Below the pieces are notes generated by a model. It searched no databases and had not been told where the DNA came from. It saw only the letters and a program-made list of their open reading frames with translations. This document shows, piece by piece, positions 22,991 through 32,509 of a DNA stretch of 43,692 bases. The stretch is from Candidatus Eiseniibacteriota bacterium (GTDB taxonomy: Bacteria > Eisenbacteria > RBG-16-71-46 > SZUA-252), in contig VBOX01000071.1 in NCBI GenBank assembly GCA_005893265.1, positions 1-43,692 on the forward strand. The letters run 5' to 3'. The stretch's first letter is position 1. Each line of letters starts with the position of its first letter. A program made the position numbers and the translations under genes.

Positions 22991-25438
22991 CTAAAACGTG
23001 TTACCCAACTGGAAATGAGGCTCCCAACGGGCCCCATCCTCGCGGTCCAGACCGTAGCCCACATCGAAGCCGATCCTTCCTAAGGCAGGTACCTCGAGAC
23101 GAACCCCGAAGCCGATGGATTTCCTAAGATCACCAAGGTCCAAATCCCGCGTCGAGTTCCAGGTATTCCCGGCCTCGAAGAAGAACAGCCCGTGGAGTGG
23201 GTCCGCTATTGGAAATTGAAGCTCGCTGGTCACCACGAGCATCGTCTTGCCCCCCGGGTAACGGTCCAGGACATCGCCCGTTAGCGGGTTTCGGATCACG
23301 TTGGCCCGGGGAACGACGTAGTAATCCGGATAACCCCGTAGGTAATCGACGGTAGTCCCGCCGAGCCGGAAGCGCTCGTAGTCGGGGACCTGCCCTCCCC
23401 CGAGGAATCCGGTCTTCCCGCGGAGCATGAGCACAAAGGGACCGTCGAGGCGGGTGTAGGTCTTGTTCTCGAACGTCTCCTTGTAGAACGACTCCAAGCC
23501 GCCAAGGAGACCGGCCGCGACCTCATTGGTCAGCAGTATCTTCGATCCCCGCGACGGGTAGAACGGGTTATCGGTGCTGTTGCGGCTGAAGGTCAGGGTG
23601 ACACTGCTCACGCGTCGCGGCCACTGGGTCGTGCGTAGGGTTTGTAGATTCGACGGCTCCCCGACCCGTGGAGCGATGAAATCGCTGAGCGTCACGTCGC
23701 GGAGATCGTACGAGATGATGCCGCGGGTATAGTCCGGCCAGCGGAGCGGGCGCCCGAGGCGTATCCCGCCGCCGACATCCTTTCGCCGATAGAAATCGAG
23801 GTCGCGCCGCGTATTAAAAATATCGAAGCCGATGGAGAGCGGGGTGTCCCGGAACCACGGCTCCGTGAACGAGAGCTGCAGGTCGTTTCTCCTTCCACCA
23901 CGCTCGAGGCGGATGTTGACGTTCTGACCGTTGCCGAAGAGATTGTTGTGCCCCAGCTCGACGAAGCCCGTCAGCCCCGACTGGCTGGAGTACCCGGCGC
24001 CCGCGCTCGCCGTGCCGGTCTGTTTCTCCTGCACCTTGAGCGTCAGGTTGATATCCGCGCTGTCCCCCGTGGGCTCGTAATCGACGTTCACGTCCTGGAA
24101 GAACCCGAGCCCAAAGATGTCGCGCTGGGTCCTCATGAGCGCGGAGCGCCGGAAGGTATCTCCGGGAAAGACGGTCGCCTCGCGCCGGATGACGTTTTCC
24201 TTGGTGCGCGTGTTTCCGACTATCTCCAGGCTGGCGACCCGGGAGCGCGAGCCTTCGGTGATCTGGAAGACCACGTCCACGGCGGAGTCGCGATCGGTCA
24301 TCTTGGGCTCGATCGAGAGGAAGAGGTAACCCTGCTCCTGATACATCGTGTAGGCGTTTTCGAGGGTCTTCTGAATCTGCGCCTCGTTGTAGATCGCGCC
24401 GGGCTTCGGCACGGTCGATGCCGTGAGCGCCGGGGTCGGAACGGAGGTATTGCCGCTCCAGGAAATATCGCCAAACTGATACTGGGGGCCTTCGCGTAGG
24501 AACACGTGGAGAATGACCCCCGAACCCTCGGGGGTATCCGCCGGGACGATCGAGTCCACGTCCGCGTCCTTGTGCCCCCGGGTCCGCATGTAGAGTCTCA
24601 GCTTGGTTTCGTCCTTATCGCGCCGCTCCGGCTTGTAGGCTCCGCTTCGGAGAAAGCCCGGAGTCTTGCTTTCCATCGCCTTGGCGAGCGCCTCGGGCTT
24701 CATCGTCTGGTTCCCGTGGAAGACGATCCCCCGGACCTTCACCTTGGGCCCCTCCTGCACGTCGAAGACGACGCGCATGGCTCCCGCGCCGGACGGCTCT
24801 GTGCGCGTAACGACCCTGGCGTGCGCGTACCCCTCTTCGCCGTAGGCTGCCTCGATTTTTCGTGCGTCCAACTCGAGCGTCCCGGCGTCGAGGAGCTGTC
24901 CCTCGGCAACGGTGAGCTTGCCTTTGAGCGTTGAGGCTTCGATCTTCTTCGCGCCCCGGAAGACGATTTCCTTGACCCGCGGCCGCTCGGAAACGTGAAT
25001 CGTGAGCGCGACGCCTCCGTCAGGCGTAGGCGCGTCGCTCACGGTGACGTCGGTGAATAACCCCGTGGCGAATAGCCGACGGACGCCGCTGCGAACTTCC
25101 TTCGGGTCATAGGGCTGACCGGGGGCGAGACCGAAGGTGCGGACCACAACCACGGAATCGACGTTGATGAAACCGGTGGCCGCGATGCTGCGAATGACGG
25201 CGCCCGGGCCGGAGCCTCCCGGAGCGGACATAGAGTCCGGGACCTGCGCGCTGGCGGGTGGAGCCGGGAGAGAATCGGGAGCTTCCGCGCGGGCACGCGG
25301 CGCCGATGCAAGGAGCAGAACCATCGCGGCCAGGATCGCGGCGGGGACGGCAAGACGCGAAACGCCGCCGGGGCGATTCCTCCCCGGCGGACATGGGTTC
25401 CGCTCGTTTCTGCGTGGAGCCTTCGTGGAATGCCTCAA
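22991..25438 (-). CDS. bamA: Outer-membrane protein assembly factor BamA
   Basis: Omp85 protein that folds beta-barrels into the outer membrane. 815 residues: N-terminal region with signal peptide (core LAVPAAILAAMVLLLASA), a Pro/Ser/Ala linker, five POTRA domains (roughly residues 78-445), and a 16-strand-type barrel from about 455 to the end. The loop-6 motif appears as TVDYLRGYPDYY (compare VRGF/VRGY) and the chain ends in Phe (HFQLGNTF), the expected beta signal. The start is a TTG at 25438 overlapping the clpC stop (TTGA); no in-frame ATG precedes the signal core, so the TTG is favoured. Confidence 0.95.
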   Translation of the reverse strand: MRHSTKAPRRNERNPCPPGRNRPGGVSRLAVPAAILAAMVLLLASAPRARAEAPDSLPAPPASAQVPDSMSAPGGSGPGAVIRSIAATGFINVDSVVVVRTFGLAPGQPYDPKEVRSGVRRLFATGLFTDVTVSDAPTPDGGVALTIHVSERPRVKEIVFRGAKKIEASTLKGKLTVAEGQLLDAGTLELDARKIEAAYGEEGYAHARVVTRTEPSGAGAMRVVFDVQEGPKVKVRGIVFHGNQTMKPEALAKAMESKTPGFLRSGAYKPERRDKDETKLRLYMRTRGHKDADVDSIVPADTPEGSGVILHVFLREGPQYQFGDISWSGNTSVPTPALTASTVPKPGAIYNEAQIQKTLENAYTMYQEQGYLFLSIEPKMTDRDSAVDVVFQITEGSRSRVASLEIVGNTRTKENVIRREATVFPGDTFRRSALMRTQRDIFGLGFFQDVNVDYEPTGDSADINLTLKVQEKQTGTASAGAGYSSQSGLTGFVELGHNNLFGNGQNVNIRLERGGRRNDLQLSFTEPWFRDTPLSIGFDIFNTRRDLDFYRRKDVGGGIRLGRPLRWPDYTRGIISYDLRDVTLSDFIAPRVGEPSNLQTLRTTQWPRRVSSVTLTFSRNSTDNPFYPSRGSKILLTNEVAAGLLGGLESFYKETFENKTYTRLDGPFVLMLRGKTGFLGGGQVPDYERFRLGGTTVDYLRGYPDYYVVPRANVIRNPLTGDVLDRYPGGKTMLVVTSELQFPIADPLHGLFFFEAGNTWNSTRDLDLGDLRKSIGFGVRLEVPALGRIGFDVGYGLDREDGARWEPHFQLGNTF

Positions 25439-25749
25439 GAGGCGAAAATCAATTCGTCACCCCGGCGGGAAACCAAGACGTCGCTGCCCTCCTTCAGCTG
25501 GCCGCGAAGCACGTGCTCCGAGAGCGGGTCCTCGATCAGCTTCTGGATGCTGCGTTTGAGCGGGCGCGCGCCCAACGCCTCATCGAAGCCCTTCTGGATG
25601 AGCAGATCCACCACCTCATCCTCGAAGTTCAGCGTGATCCCGTTTCCCTTCATGCGGTCCGCGACTTGGCCGAGCAGGATCTTGGTGATCGAGCCCATCT
25701 GCGGCCGGTCGAGCGAGTGGAACACGATCATCTCGTCGATCCGGTTCAA
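25435..25749 (-). CDS. clpC: ClpC C-terminal part (separated by a frame break)
   Basis: Encodes [13 protein letters not shown], the end of the D2 AAA+ module, and the C-terminal D2-small domain [20 protein letters not shown] typical of ClpC. The TTG at 25749 is the native Leu codon of the ...FLNRIDE motif, not a real start. It belongs to the gene starting at 27725, but the join lacks about 45-50 residues. Confidence 0.8.
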   Translation of the reverse strand: MNRIDEMIVFHSLDRPQMGSITKILLGQVADRMKGNGITLNFEDEVVDLLIQKGFDEALGARPLKRSIQKLIEDPLSEHVLRGQLKEGSDVLVSRRGDELIFAS

Positions 25750-27725
25750 GTCGAGGTCATGATGAGGACGGTGTTCTTGAAATCCACTTTCCGGCGCAGG
25801 CTGTCGGTGAGCTGCCCGTCGTCCAAGACTTGGAGAAGGATGTTGAAGACGTCGGGGTGGGCCTTCTCGATCTCGTCGAGCAGGACGACCGAGTAGGGTT
25901 TCCGCCTCACCTTTTCGGTGAGCTGCCCGCCCTCCTCATGCCCGACATACCCCGGTGGGGCGCCGATGAGCCTGGAAACGGAGAATTTTTCCATATATTC
26001 CGACATATCGATCCGGATCAGGGCGTCCGGGTCGTCGAAAAGGAAGCGCGCCAGCACGCGCGCCAGCTCGGTTTTCCCGACCCCCGTCGGTCCCAGGAAG
26101 ATGAACGAGCCGATCGGGCGGCGCGGGTCGCGGAGGCCTGCGCGATTCCTGCGTATCGCGCGGGATACCGCGGCGACCGCCTCCTCCTGGCCCACGATCG
26201 ATTTCCGCAGCTCCTCCTCCATCCGGAGCAGCTTCTCCGATTCTTTCTCCTCGAGCCGCGCGATCGGGATTCCCGTCATGCGGGAGATCACCTTCGCGAT
26301 CAGGTCGACATCCACGAGCGCTTCTTTCTCGTGCTTGATCTCGGTCCAGGTCTTCTTGTGCTCCCGAAGCTTCGCCCGCAGATCCTTCTCCTTGTCGCGG
26401 AAGCGGGCCGCCTTCTCGAACTCCTGTTGCTGGATGGAGGCTTCCTTCTCCTTGGCGACTTCCTCGACCTGCTTCTCCAGCTCCCGGACCTCGGTCGGGA
26501 TCGCGGAAATGCTCAGCCGCGCGCTCGCGCCCGCCTCGTCGATGACGTCGATCGCCTTGTCCGGGAGGAAGCGATCGTTGATGTACCGGTCGGCGAGCTT
26601 CACGGCCGCGACGATCGAGTCGTCGGAGTACTTGGAGCCGTGGTGCGCTTCGTATTTGTCCCGGAGCCCGCGGATGATCTGGATGGTCTGGTCGACCGAG
26701 GGAGGGTCGACCATGATGGGCTGGAATCGCCGCTCCAGCGCGCCGTCCTTCTCGATGTACTTCCGGAATTCGTCAAGGGTCGTCGCGCCGATGCACTGCA
26801 GCTCACCACGCGCGAGCGCGGGTTTCAGCATATTGGACGCGTCGATCGCTCCCTCGGCGCCGCCGGCGCCTACGATCGTATGCAGCTCGTCGATGAAAAT
26901 GATCGTATCCTTGGACTCGCGGATTTCGTTCATCACAGCCTTCAGACGCTCCTCGAACTGCCCGCGATACTTCGTACCCGCCACCACGGCGGCAAGGTCC
27001 AGGGTGACGATCCGCTTGTCCTTGAGCGTCTCGGGGACCTTGTTCTCCACGATCCGCTCGGCCAGCCCTTCGGCGATCGCGGTCTTCCCGACCCCCGGTT
27101 CGCCGATCAGGATCGGGTTGTTCTTCTTGCGCCGGGAAAGGACCTGAATGACGCGGTCGATTTCGGGCTCGCGCCCGATGATCGGATCCAGCTTCCCTTC
27201 CCTGGCCAGCGAGGTGAGATCCCGGCCGAACTGGTTCAATGCGGGCGTCTCGACCTTGCCCTCGCGCTCCGGTTGCGACACGGACGGCGTCCCTCCCAAG
27301 AGCTTCAGCGTCTCCTCACGGACCTTCTTCCGGTCGACGCCGAGCTCGAGCAACACGCGCGCGGCGACGCCTTCGCCTTCGCGTATGAGCCCGAGGAGGA
27401 GATGCTCTGTGCCGACGTAGTTGTGGCCCAGCTGTCGTGCTTCGTCGACGCTCAGCTCCAAAACCCTCTTCGCGCGCGGCGTGAACGGGATCTCGCCGAT
27501 CGTGAGCGTCCCACCGGTGGAGGAAACCATGCTCTCCACCGCTTGACGGATCGCGTCCAGGTCGAGCCCCAGGTTGTTGAGCACGGTCGCCGCGATTCCC
27601 TCCCCTTCGCGGATAACTCCCAAGAGAAGGTGTTCCGTGCCGATATAGTCGTGCTGAAGGCGCGCGGCCTCCTCGCGCGCGAGGTACATCACCTTCCGCA
27701 CGCGTTCTGTAAATTTGTCATGCAT
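25746..27725 (-). CDS. clpC: ClpC AAA+ unfoldase, main part (frame-broken)
   Basis: Hsp100 unfoldase feeding ClpP, and in McsB-containing bacteria the receptor for phosphoarginine-tagged proteins. Readable: the double Clp-N repeat (residues 1-140), D1 Walker [16 protein letters not shown], a middle coiled region with a UVR-like motif ([18 protein letters not shown]), and D2 Walker [16 protein letters not shown] with [14 protein letters not shown]. The frame ends at VLIMTS plus two junction codons. The next expected residues, including the sensor-1 Asn and the FRPEF arginine-finger segment, are absent, and the C-terminus continues in another frame at 25749. ATG 27725 has a GGAGG site. Follows mcsB by 24 bases; no ctsR is present. 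Confidence 0.9.
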   Translation of the reverse strand: MHDKFTERVRKVMYLAREEAARLQHDYIGTEHLLLGVIREGEGIAATVLNNLGLDLDAIRQAVESMVSSTGGTLTIGEIPFTPRAKRVLELSVDEARQLGHNYVGTEHLLLGLIREGEGVAARVLLELGVDRKKVREETLKLLGGTPSVSQPEREGKVETPALNQFGRDLTSLAREGKLDPIIGREPEIDRVIQVLSRRKKNNPILIGEPGVGKTAIAEGLAERIVENKVPETLKDKRIVTLDLAAVVAGTKYRGQFEERLKAVMNEIRESKDTIIFIDELHTIVGAGGAEGAIDASNMLKPALARGELQCIGATTLDEFRKYIEKDGALERRFQPIMVDPPSVDQTIQIIRGLRDKYEAHHGSKYSDDSIVAAVKLADRYINDRFLPDKAIDVIDEAGASARLSISAIPTEVRELEKQVEEVAKEKEASIQQQEFEKAARFRDKEKDLRAKLREHKKTWTEIKHEKEALVDVDLIAKVISRMTGIPIARLEEKESEKLLRMEEELRKSIVGQEEAVAAVSRAIRRNRAGLRDPRRPIGSFIFLGPTGVGKTELARVLARFLFDDPDALIRIDMSEYMEKFSVSRLIGAPPGYVGHEEGGQLTEKVRRKPYSVVLLDEIEKAHPDVFNILLQVLDDGQLTDSLRRKVDFKNTVLIMTST

Positions 27726-27749
27726 GGATCAGGCCTCCGAAATCTGTAT

Positions 27750-28826
27750 TCAATTGCTCACAACCGGGACCGAGCCTCCCTCACCGAGAAGCCTCCGGAT
27801 ATATTCCGCTCTCAAGATATTTCGCTCGCGCTGCTCGAGCTCACGCCCCACCGTGATTTGAAGATGCGCCGGCTGCGATCGCACCAGAAGCTCGTTCAAT
27901 GTCTGCACACTCGCCAGGCCCTCGATCCGGAGCGCAACCCCGAAGCGAACCGCGGAAGAAAGGTTGACCACCTCCTGAGAGGAAATCACCCGACTGTGAC
28001 GAAGGGTGCCGTAGGCGCGCCAGATCTTATCCTCGATTTGGACTCTTGCGTCCTTCAAGAGCTCATCGCGCGCCCGCTGCTCCGAATCGATGATCTGCTT
28101 CGTGACGCGCTCCAAGCTGTCGATCGTCTCGCGCTCGTTCTGCCCGAGGGTCGTCTGGTTCGAGATCTGGAAGAAATTTCCCATGATCTGCGAGCCTTCG
28201 CCGTAGAACCCCCGAACCGCGAGGCCCACCTGGGTGATGCCTTGCAGCACGCGTCCAATCTGTTTCGTCAGCACGAGCGACGGAAGGTGAATCAGCACGG
28301 AGGCTCGCATCCCGGTACCGACGTTGGTCGGGCACGCGGTCAGATATCCCAGCTCGTCACTGAAAGCATAGTCCAGGTCCTGAGCCAATTCATCATCGAT
28401 AGCATTCACCGACTCCCACGCAGTGCGGAGCTGAAATCCCGAGGCCAACGCTTGAAGCCTCAGGTGGTCCTCCTCGTTCACCATCGCGGAGATGCTCTCG
28501 TCGGGTAGCACGAGAAGGCCGCGCAGCTTCCCGTTGTCCGCCAAGTCATGACTGATCAGATGGCGCTCGACGAGGAACTGGCGGTCCAGCGGCGTCAGCT
28601 CGCGCATTTCGAGCGCGAGCGATTGCGTGAGCGCCGGCGTCTTCCGGACCGCGGACAGAACGCTCGAGTAGACCATGGCCAGCTGCTCTTCCCGAGCACG
28701 GTGCGTGAACGGCACGCCCGCGAGGTTCCGGGCCAGGCGTACGCGCGTGCTCAGGACCACGTCCGAGGCCGGTCCCGATCCATCCAGCCAGCGCCCGAGC
28801 GACGCGGACAATCCCGTGAGCTTCAC
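27750..28826 (-). CDS. mcsB: McsB protein-arginine kinase
   Basis: Phosphorylates arginine side chains on misfolded proteins, marking them for ClpC. 358 residues from a GTG at 28826 that overlaps the mcsA stop (GTGA). Phosphagen-kinase fold with VVLSTRVRLARNLAGVPF (nucleotide-contact arginines), a catalytic Glu in VNEEDHLRLQALASG, and LTACPTNVGTGMRASVLIHL with the catalytic Cys. The C-terminal region lacks any obvious extra domain. Length and motifs match McsB of Firmicutes, so activity is likely. Confidence 0.93.
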   Translation of the reverse strand: MKLTGLSASLGRWLDGSGPASDVVLSTRVRLARNLAGVPFTHRAREEQLAMVYSSVLSAVRKTPALTQSLALEMRELTPLDRQFLVERHLISHDLADNGKLRGLLVLPDESISAMVNEEDHLRLQALASGFQLRTAWESVNAIDDELAQDLDYAFSDELGYLTACPTNVGTGMRASVLIHLPSLVLTKQIGRVLQGITQVGLAVRGFYGEGSQIMGNFFQISNQTTLGQNERETIDSLERVTKQIIDSEQRARDELLKDARVQIEDKIWRAYGTLRHSRVISSQEVVNLSSAVRFGVALRIEGLASVQTLNELLVRSQPAHLQITVGRELEQRERNILRAEYIRRLLGEGGSVPVVSN

Positions 28827-29350
28827 GTCGCGCCCCCTTCGACGGCCCGGACGTCGTTCGCCTCGAGCTTCCGGATCTGATCCCTCAAGCCGGCGGCGGC
28901 CTCGAAATCCTCTAGCTCCACCGCCTTTTGCAACTGCTCGTGTAACCCCTGCACTTCCCGCCTCAAGGCCACGCGCGCGGCATCCCGCACGGGGGTCTTC
29001 CCCACGTGCTTGGTGCTCCCGTGCACCCGGCGCAAAAGCGGGCGAAGCTGAGAGCGGAAGGTCGGATAGCACTCCGAGCAACCGAGCCGGCCCGACTCCT
29101 TGAAATTGGAATAGACCAGGCCGCACTTCGGGCACTGCACGCGCCCGACGCGGGCCTCCTCCGCGGATCCGGGCTGCTCCACCATCCCGGCCAAGAGATC
29201 CCCGACCGAGAACTTCGTCTTGACGAGCGGCACGTGGTAGCCCTTCTCCTCCGCGCACTTCTCGCAGACGTGGTATTCGGACTTCTTGTTGTTCACGATC
29301 TCGGTGAAATGAACCACCGCCGGTCGCTTACCGCAGATTTGACACTGCAT
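28823..29350 (-). CDS. mcsA: McsA, zinc-ribbon activator of McsB
   Basis: Activator of McsB in the arginine-phosphorylation system. 175 residues from ATG 29350 (AAAGGA site 5 bases before); an upstream TTG would add 7 residues of intergenic sequence. Three Cys pairs are visible: MQCQICGKRP, HVCEKCAEEKG, and CPKCGLVY followed by GCSECYPTF. A C-terminal UVR motif (LQKAVELEDFEAAAGLRDQI) matches the ClpC-contact segment. Lies 33 bases past lolD. In the gap, CGGGGG and CCCCCG (29361-29378) can form a GC-rich hairpin just upstream of the ribosome site. Confidence 0.9.
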   Translation of the reverse strand: MQCQICGKRPAVVHFTEIVNNKKSEYHVCEKCAEEKGYHVPLVKTKFSVGDLLAGMVEQPGSAEEARVGRVQCPKCGLVYSNFKESGRLGCSECYPTFRSQLRPLLRRVHGSTKHVGKTPVRDAARVALRREVQGLHEQLQKAVELEDFEAAAGLRDQIRKLEANDVRAVEGGAT

Positions 29351-29383
29351 GGTTTCCTTTCGGGGGCCCAACCCCCCGACTAA

Positions 29384-30100
29384 TTAGATGCGACCCGTCT
29401 CAATTCTAATCGGCCTTAGATATCCATCCTCAAGGGCAACCACCCGACCCGCCGATTTCGCCACATCCGGGTTATGTGTAGCAATGACAATGGCTTGCTG
29501 CTCCTGTGACCGATACCGCTCAAAGATTTCCATAAGGGAAGCCGAAGCCCGCCTGTCCAAATTCCCCGTGGGCTCGTCCGCGAGAAGGACCGCTGGCCTC
29601 ATATGCAAGGCGCGAGCCACCGCGACGCGCTGCTGTTCGCCTCCAGAGAGCTCACCCGGCTTGTGCTCTGCACGCCCGATCAACCCGAGATCGCGCAAAA
29701 GGCTCTCCGCACGCTCGCGCGTCGCTGCCCGCGGCGCGCCCGCCACCCAGCCCGCCATCATGACGTTCTCGAGCGCTGTGAACTCGGGTAAGAGTTGGTG
29801 GAATTGGAACACGAATCCTACCGCACGCGCCCGGAGCCGCGAGCGGCCCGCCTCATCGAGCCGGGAGAGGTCCTCCCCACCGACGCTCACGGAGCCGGCC
29901 GTCGGCCGATCCAGCCCTCCCAGAAGGTGAAGCAGCGTGGATTTTCCGGACCCCGACGCGCCGACCACCGCCACCACCTCGCCGGGATCCACGCGCAGGC
30001 TGGCGTCGCGGAGAACTTCCACGGGCGCCATGCCGTCGTGGTAGGTCTTCGCGAGCCCCCTGGCCTCGAGCGCGGGCGGCCTGGGAACAGCCTCATTCAT
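29384..30100 (-). CDS. lolD: LolD-type lipoprotein-release ATPase
   Basis: ATPase that powers release of outer-membrane lipoproteins from the inner membrane. 238 residues: Walker A VVGASGSGKSTLLHLLGGLD, Q-loop FQFHQLLPEFTALENV, signature LSGGEQQRVAVARAL, Walker B VLLADEPTGNLD, His in VIATHNPD. Start taken as ATG 30100, overlapping the permease stop by 8 bases; a longer upstream frame is unlikely. Pairs with the LolC/E permease. Confidence 0.9.
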   Translation of the reverse strand: MNEAVPRPPALEARGLAKTYHDGMAPVEVLRDASLRVDPGEVVAVVGASGSGKSTLLHLLGGLDRPTAGSVSVGGEDLSRLDEAGRSRLRARAVGFVFQFHQLLPEFTALENVMMAGWVAGAPRAATRERAESLLRDLGLIGRAEHKPGELSGGEQQRVAVARALHMRPAVLLADEPTGNLDRRASASLMEIFERYRSQEQQAIVIATHNPDVAKSAGRVVALEDGYLRPIRIETGRI

Positions 30101-31316
30101 AGCGGATCGACTCCACGGGGGCAAGCCTCGCGGCTCTCCATGCCGGATAGAGACTGGCCAAAAAGCAGAGCGCCGTGGCCGCGACCCCTACCAGCGCGAA
30201 ATCGGTCCACTCGATCTTGACGGGCAGCGTGTCGATGAAATAGATCTCGCCGGGAAGGCGGAGCAGCTTGTAACGGCCCAGCGCGAAGGACACGGCCAAA
30301 CCTACGATGAGCCCGATCGTCGTCCCGCCGATCCCCACCAGGGTACCCTGCAAAAGGAAAATGCGCATGATTCCCCGTGGCGTGACTCCCATCGTGCGTA
30401 GAACCCCGATATCGCGGCGCTTCTCCAGCACGAGCATCACGAGGCTGGAGACGATGTTCACCGTCGCCACCAACACGATGAGGATCAGGATCGTGAACAT
30501 GACCGCCTTTTCGATCTTCATCCAGGAGAAGAGATTCCGGTTCAAGTCGATCCAGTTCGTCACCCGGTAGTCCGTGCCCAGCCTCGCTTCCAGCCCGTGC
30601 GCGACTTCCCGCGCGCGGAACATGTCGGGAATCCGAAGCTCGTACCCCGTCACGTCCCGGCCGAGCTCGAAAAACTCGCGCGCCGTATCGATCCGCACGA
30701 TCCCGAAGGAGGAGTCGTATTCGTAGAGGCCCGAGCGGAAGATGGAGCTGACCCGCAGGCGTTTCACCCGCGGAATCCCTCCGAAAAGACCTCCCGGCTC
30801 CTCGGTCGGCAAGCTGATCAGAATCACGTCGCCGCGGGAGACCCGGAGCCGGACGGCCAGCTCCTCGCCGAGCCCGATTCCGGGCAGGTCGCCTCCGTCC
30901 AAGGCGGTTTCCGCGGGCGAGAGGTGCGACATGATGTCGGTCACCCGCGCCTCCTCGGAGGGCTCGACCCCCTTCATCACCATTCCGTCCACGCTGTTTC
31001 GCGAGGCCACCATGACCTTGCCGTAGACGAATGGGGCGACGGCCGCCCCGGGCGCCGCCTCGGCGATTCTTTGGACGAGCGAATCGCTCGGTTGGACCGG
31101 GCGGTCGTCGGCCGAGAGGACGGCGATGTGGGCGTTCGTCCCGGCGATTCGCCGCTGAACCTGATCCTCGAAGCCGTTCATGACCGAGAGGACGATCGTA
31201 AGCGCGGCGACGCCGACGAACACGCCACCCGAGGCGAGGAGGCTGATCAGGGTGATGAAGCTCAGCCTGCGCTTGGAGCGAAGGTACCGCGACGCGACGA
31301 TCCAGACGAATCCCAT
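30093..31316 (-). CDS. lolC: LolC/LolE-type lipoprotein-release permease
   Basis: Membrane partner of LolD. 407 residues: N-terminal helix after KRRLSFITLISLLASGGVFVG, a large periplasmic MacB-PCD-like domain (about residues 50-260), and the FtsX-like triple helix (AVMFTILILIVLVATVNI, ..., LALVGVAATALCFLASLYP-type end) finishing AWRAARLAPVESIRYE, the standard LolC/E C-terminus. Only one permease is here, so the complex may be a homodimer or the second gene is elsewhere. ATG 31316 has little spacing to lysS (41 bases). Confidence 0.88.
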   Translation of the reverse strand: MGFVWIVASRYLRSKRRLSFITLISLLASGGVFVGVAALTIVLSVMNGFEDQVQRRIAGTNAHIAVLSADDRPVQPSDSLVQRIAEAAPGAAVAPFVYGKVMVASRNSVDGMVMKGVEPSEEARVTDIMSHLSPAETALDGGDLPGIGLGEELAVRLRVSRGDVILISLPTEEPGGLFGGIPRVKRLRVSSIFRSGLYEYDSSFGIVRIDTAREFFELGRDVTGYELRIPDMFRAREVAHGLEARLGTDYRVTNWIDLNRNLFSWMKIEKAVMFTILILIVLVATVNIVSSLVMLVLEKRRDIGVLRTMGVTPRGIMRIFLLQGTLVGIGGTTIGLIVGLAVSFALGRYKLLRLPGEIYFIDTLPVKIEWTDFALVGVAATALCFLASLYPAWRAARLAPVESIRYE

Positions 31317-31357
31317 GGAAGCCTCCGCGGCGGCGTCAGCCCCGCGCGGCCTCCCCG

Positions 31358-32509
31358 CTAACCCTCATTCCCGTCCTCGGGGCGCATATGCGGGAACAGG
31401 ATCACGTCGCGGATGGATCGGGAATCGGTGAGAAGCATCACCAGCCGGTCCACACCGATGCCGACGCCGCCGGTCGGGGGCATCCCCATTTCCAGCGCGC
31501 GAATGTAGTCGGTGTCCAGCATCTGCGCCTCCTCGTCGCCGCGCTCCCGAAGCTTCGCCTGTTGTTCGAAGGAGCGCCGCTGCTCGAGCGGATCGTTTTG
31601 CTCGGAGAACGCGTTCGCCACCTCCATCCCGGCCACGATCAGCTCGAACCGCTCGACCACGTCGGGGTTCCCGCGCTTCGCTTTCGCGAGCGGCGAGGTC
31701 TCGCGCGGGTGGTCGACCAGGAACGTGGGGTTCCTGAGCCCCGGCTGGACCTTCACCGAAACGATCTCGTCCAGGATGCGTCCGTAACCGAAGGCGGGGT
31801 CCAGGCCGACGTGGGCCCGCCGCGCGAGGTCGCGGAGCGAGCGCTCGTCGGAGGGAAGCTCGCTCACGCCTAGACCCCTCTGGGCTGCCTCCCGGATGGT
31901 GAGCCGGGGCCATGGCGGGGTGAAGTCGATCGGTGTTCCGTCAAAGGGAACCGTGAGACCACCGTGGACTGCCTTGACGGTCTCGACGAGCATAGCCTGG
32001 GTCGACTCCAGCATGTCCTCGTAATCCGCGAACGCTTGGTAGAACTCGAGCATCGTGAATTCCGGATTGTGGGTCCGGTCGATTCCCTCGTTGCGAAAAT
32101 CCTTGGATATTTCATACACCCGCTCGAGCCCACCCACGATCAAGCGTTTCAAGTAGAGCTCGTCGGCGATGCGCAGGTAGAGCTTCATGTCGAGCGCGTG
32201 ATGGTGCGTCACGAACGGCCGCGCCGACGCGCCGCCGTAGACCGGCTGGAGCGCCGGCGTTTCGACCTCGAGGAAGCCGCGCGACTCGAGCGACGCGCGG
32301 AGCGAGCGAATGATGGCGGCGCGGGCGCGGAACACCGCGCGCACCTCGTCGTTCACGATGAGATCCGTATAGCGCTGGCGGTACCGGATTTCGACGTCCG
32401 TCAGACCGTGCCACTTCTCGGGGAGCGGCCGGAGCGATTTGGCGAGCAGCTCCGCGCGCTCTGCCCGGATCGTGATCTCTCCGGTCTTGGTGACGAAGCT
32501 GAAGACCCT
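31358..32509 (-). CDS. lysS: Lysyl-tRNA synthetase, catalytic part (frame-broken)
   Basis: Class II LysRS. From the junction the frame reads RVFSFVTKTGEITIRAER, then the class II core: RYRQRYTDLIVNDEVRAVF, FLEVETPALQPVYGGASARP (motif 1 region), RNEGIDRTHNPEFTMLEFYQ (motif 2), and MPPTGGVGIGVDRLVMLLTD (motif 3) to the end RDVILFPHMRP. An automated start would be a GTG at 32356, cutting off part of the linker. The N-terminal OB-fold lies in another frame. About 30-35 residues that normally connect the two are absent. Confidence 0.85.
   Translation of the reverse strand, partial: RVFSFVTKTGEITIRAERAELLAKSLRPLPEKWHGLTDVEIRYRQRYTDLIVNDEVRAVFRARAAIIRSLRASLESRGFLEVETPALQPVYGGASARPFVTHHHALDMKLYLRIADELYLKRLIVGGLERVYEISKDFRNEGIDRTHNPEFTMLEFYQAFADYEDMLESTQAMLVETVKAVHGGLTVPFDGTPIDFTPPWPRLTIREAAQRGLGVSELPSDERSLRDLARRAHVGLDPAFGYGRILDEIVSVKVQPGLRNPTFLVDHPRETSPLAKAKRGNPDVVERFELIVAGMEVANAFSEQNDPLEQRRSFEQQAKLRERGDEEAQMLDTDYIRALEMGMPPTGGVGIGVDRLVMLLTDSRSIRDVILFPHMRPEDGNEG

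Noticed and set aside
25830-28508. An 892-codon open frame on the plus strand
   Set aside because: It is antisense to clpC and mcsB, which have full motif support. GC-rich codon use keeps the opposite frames open.
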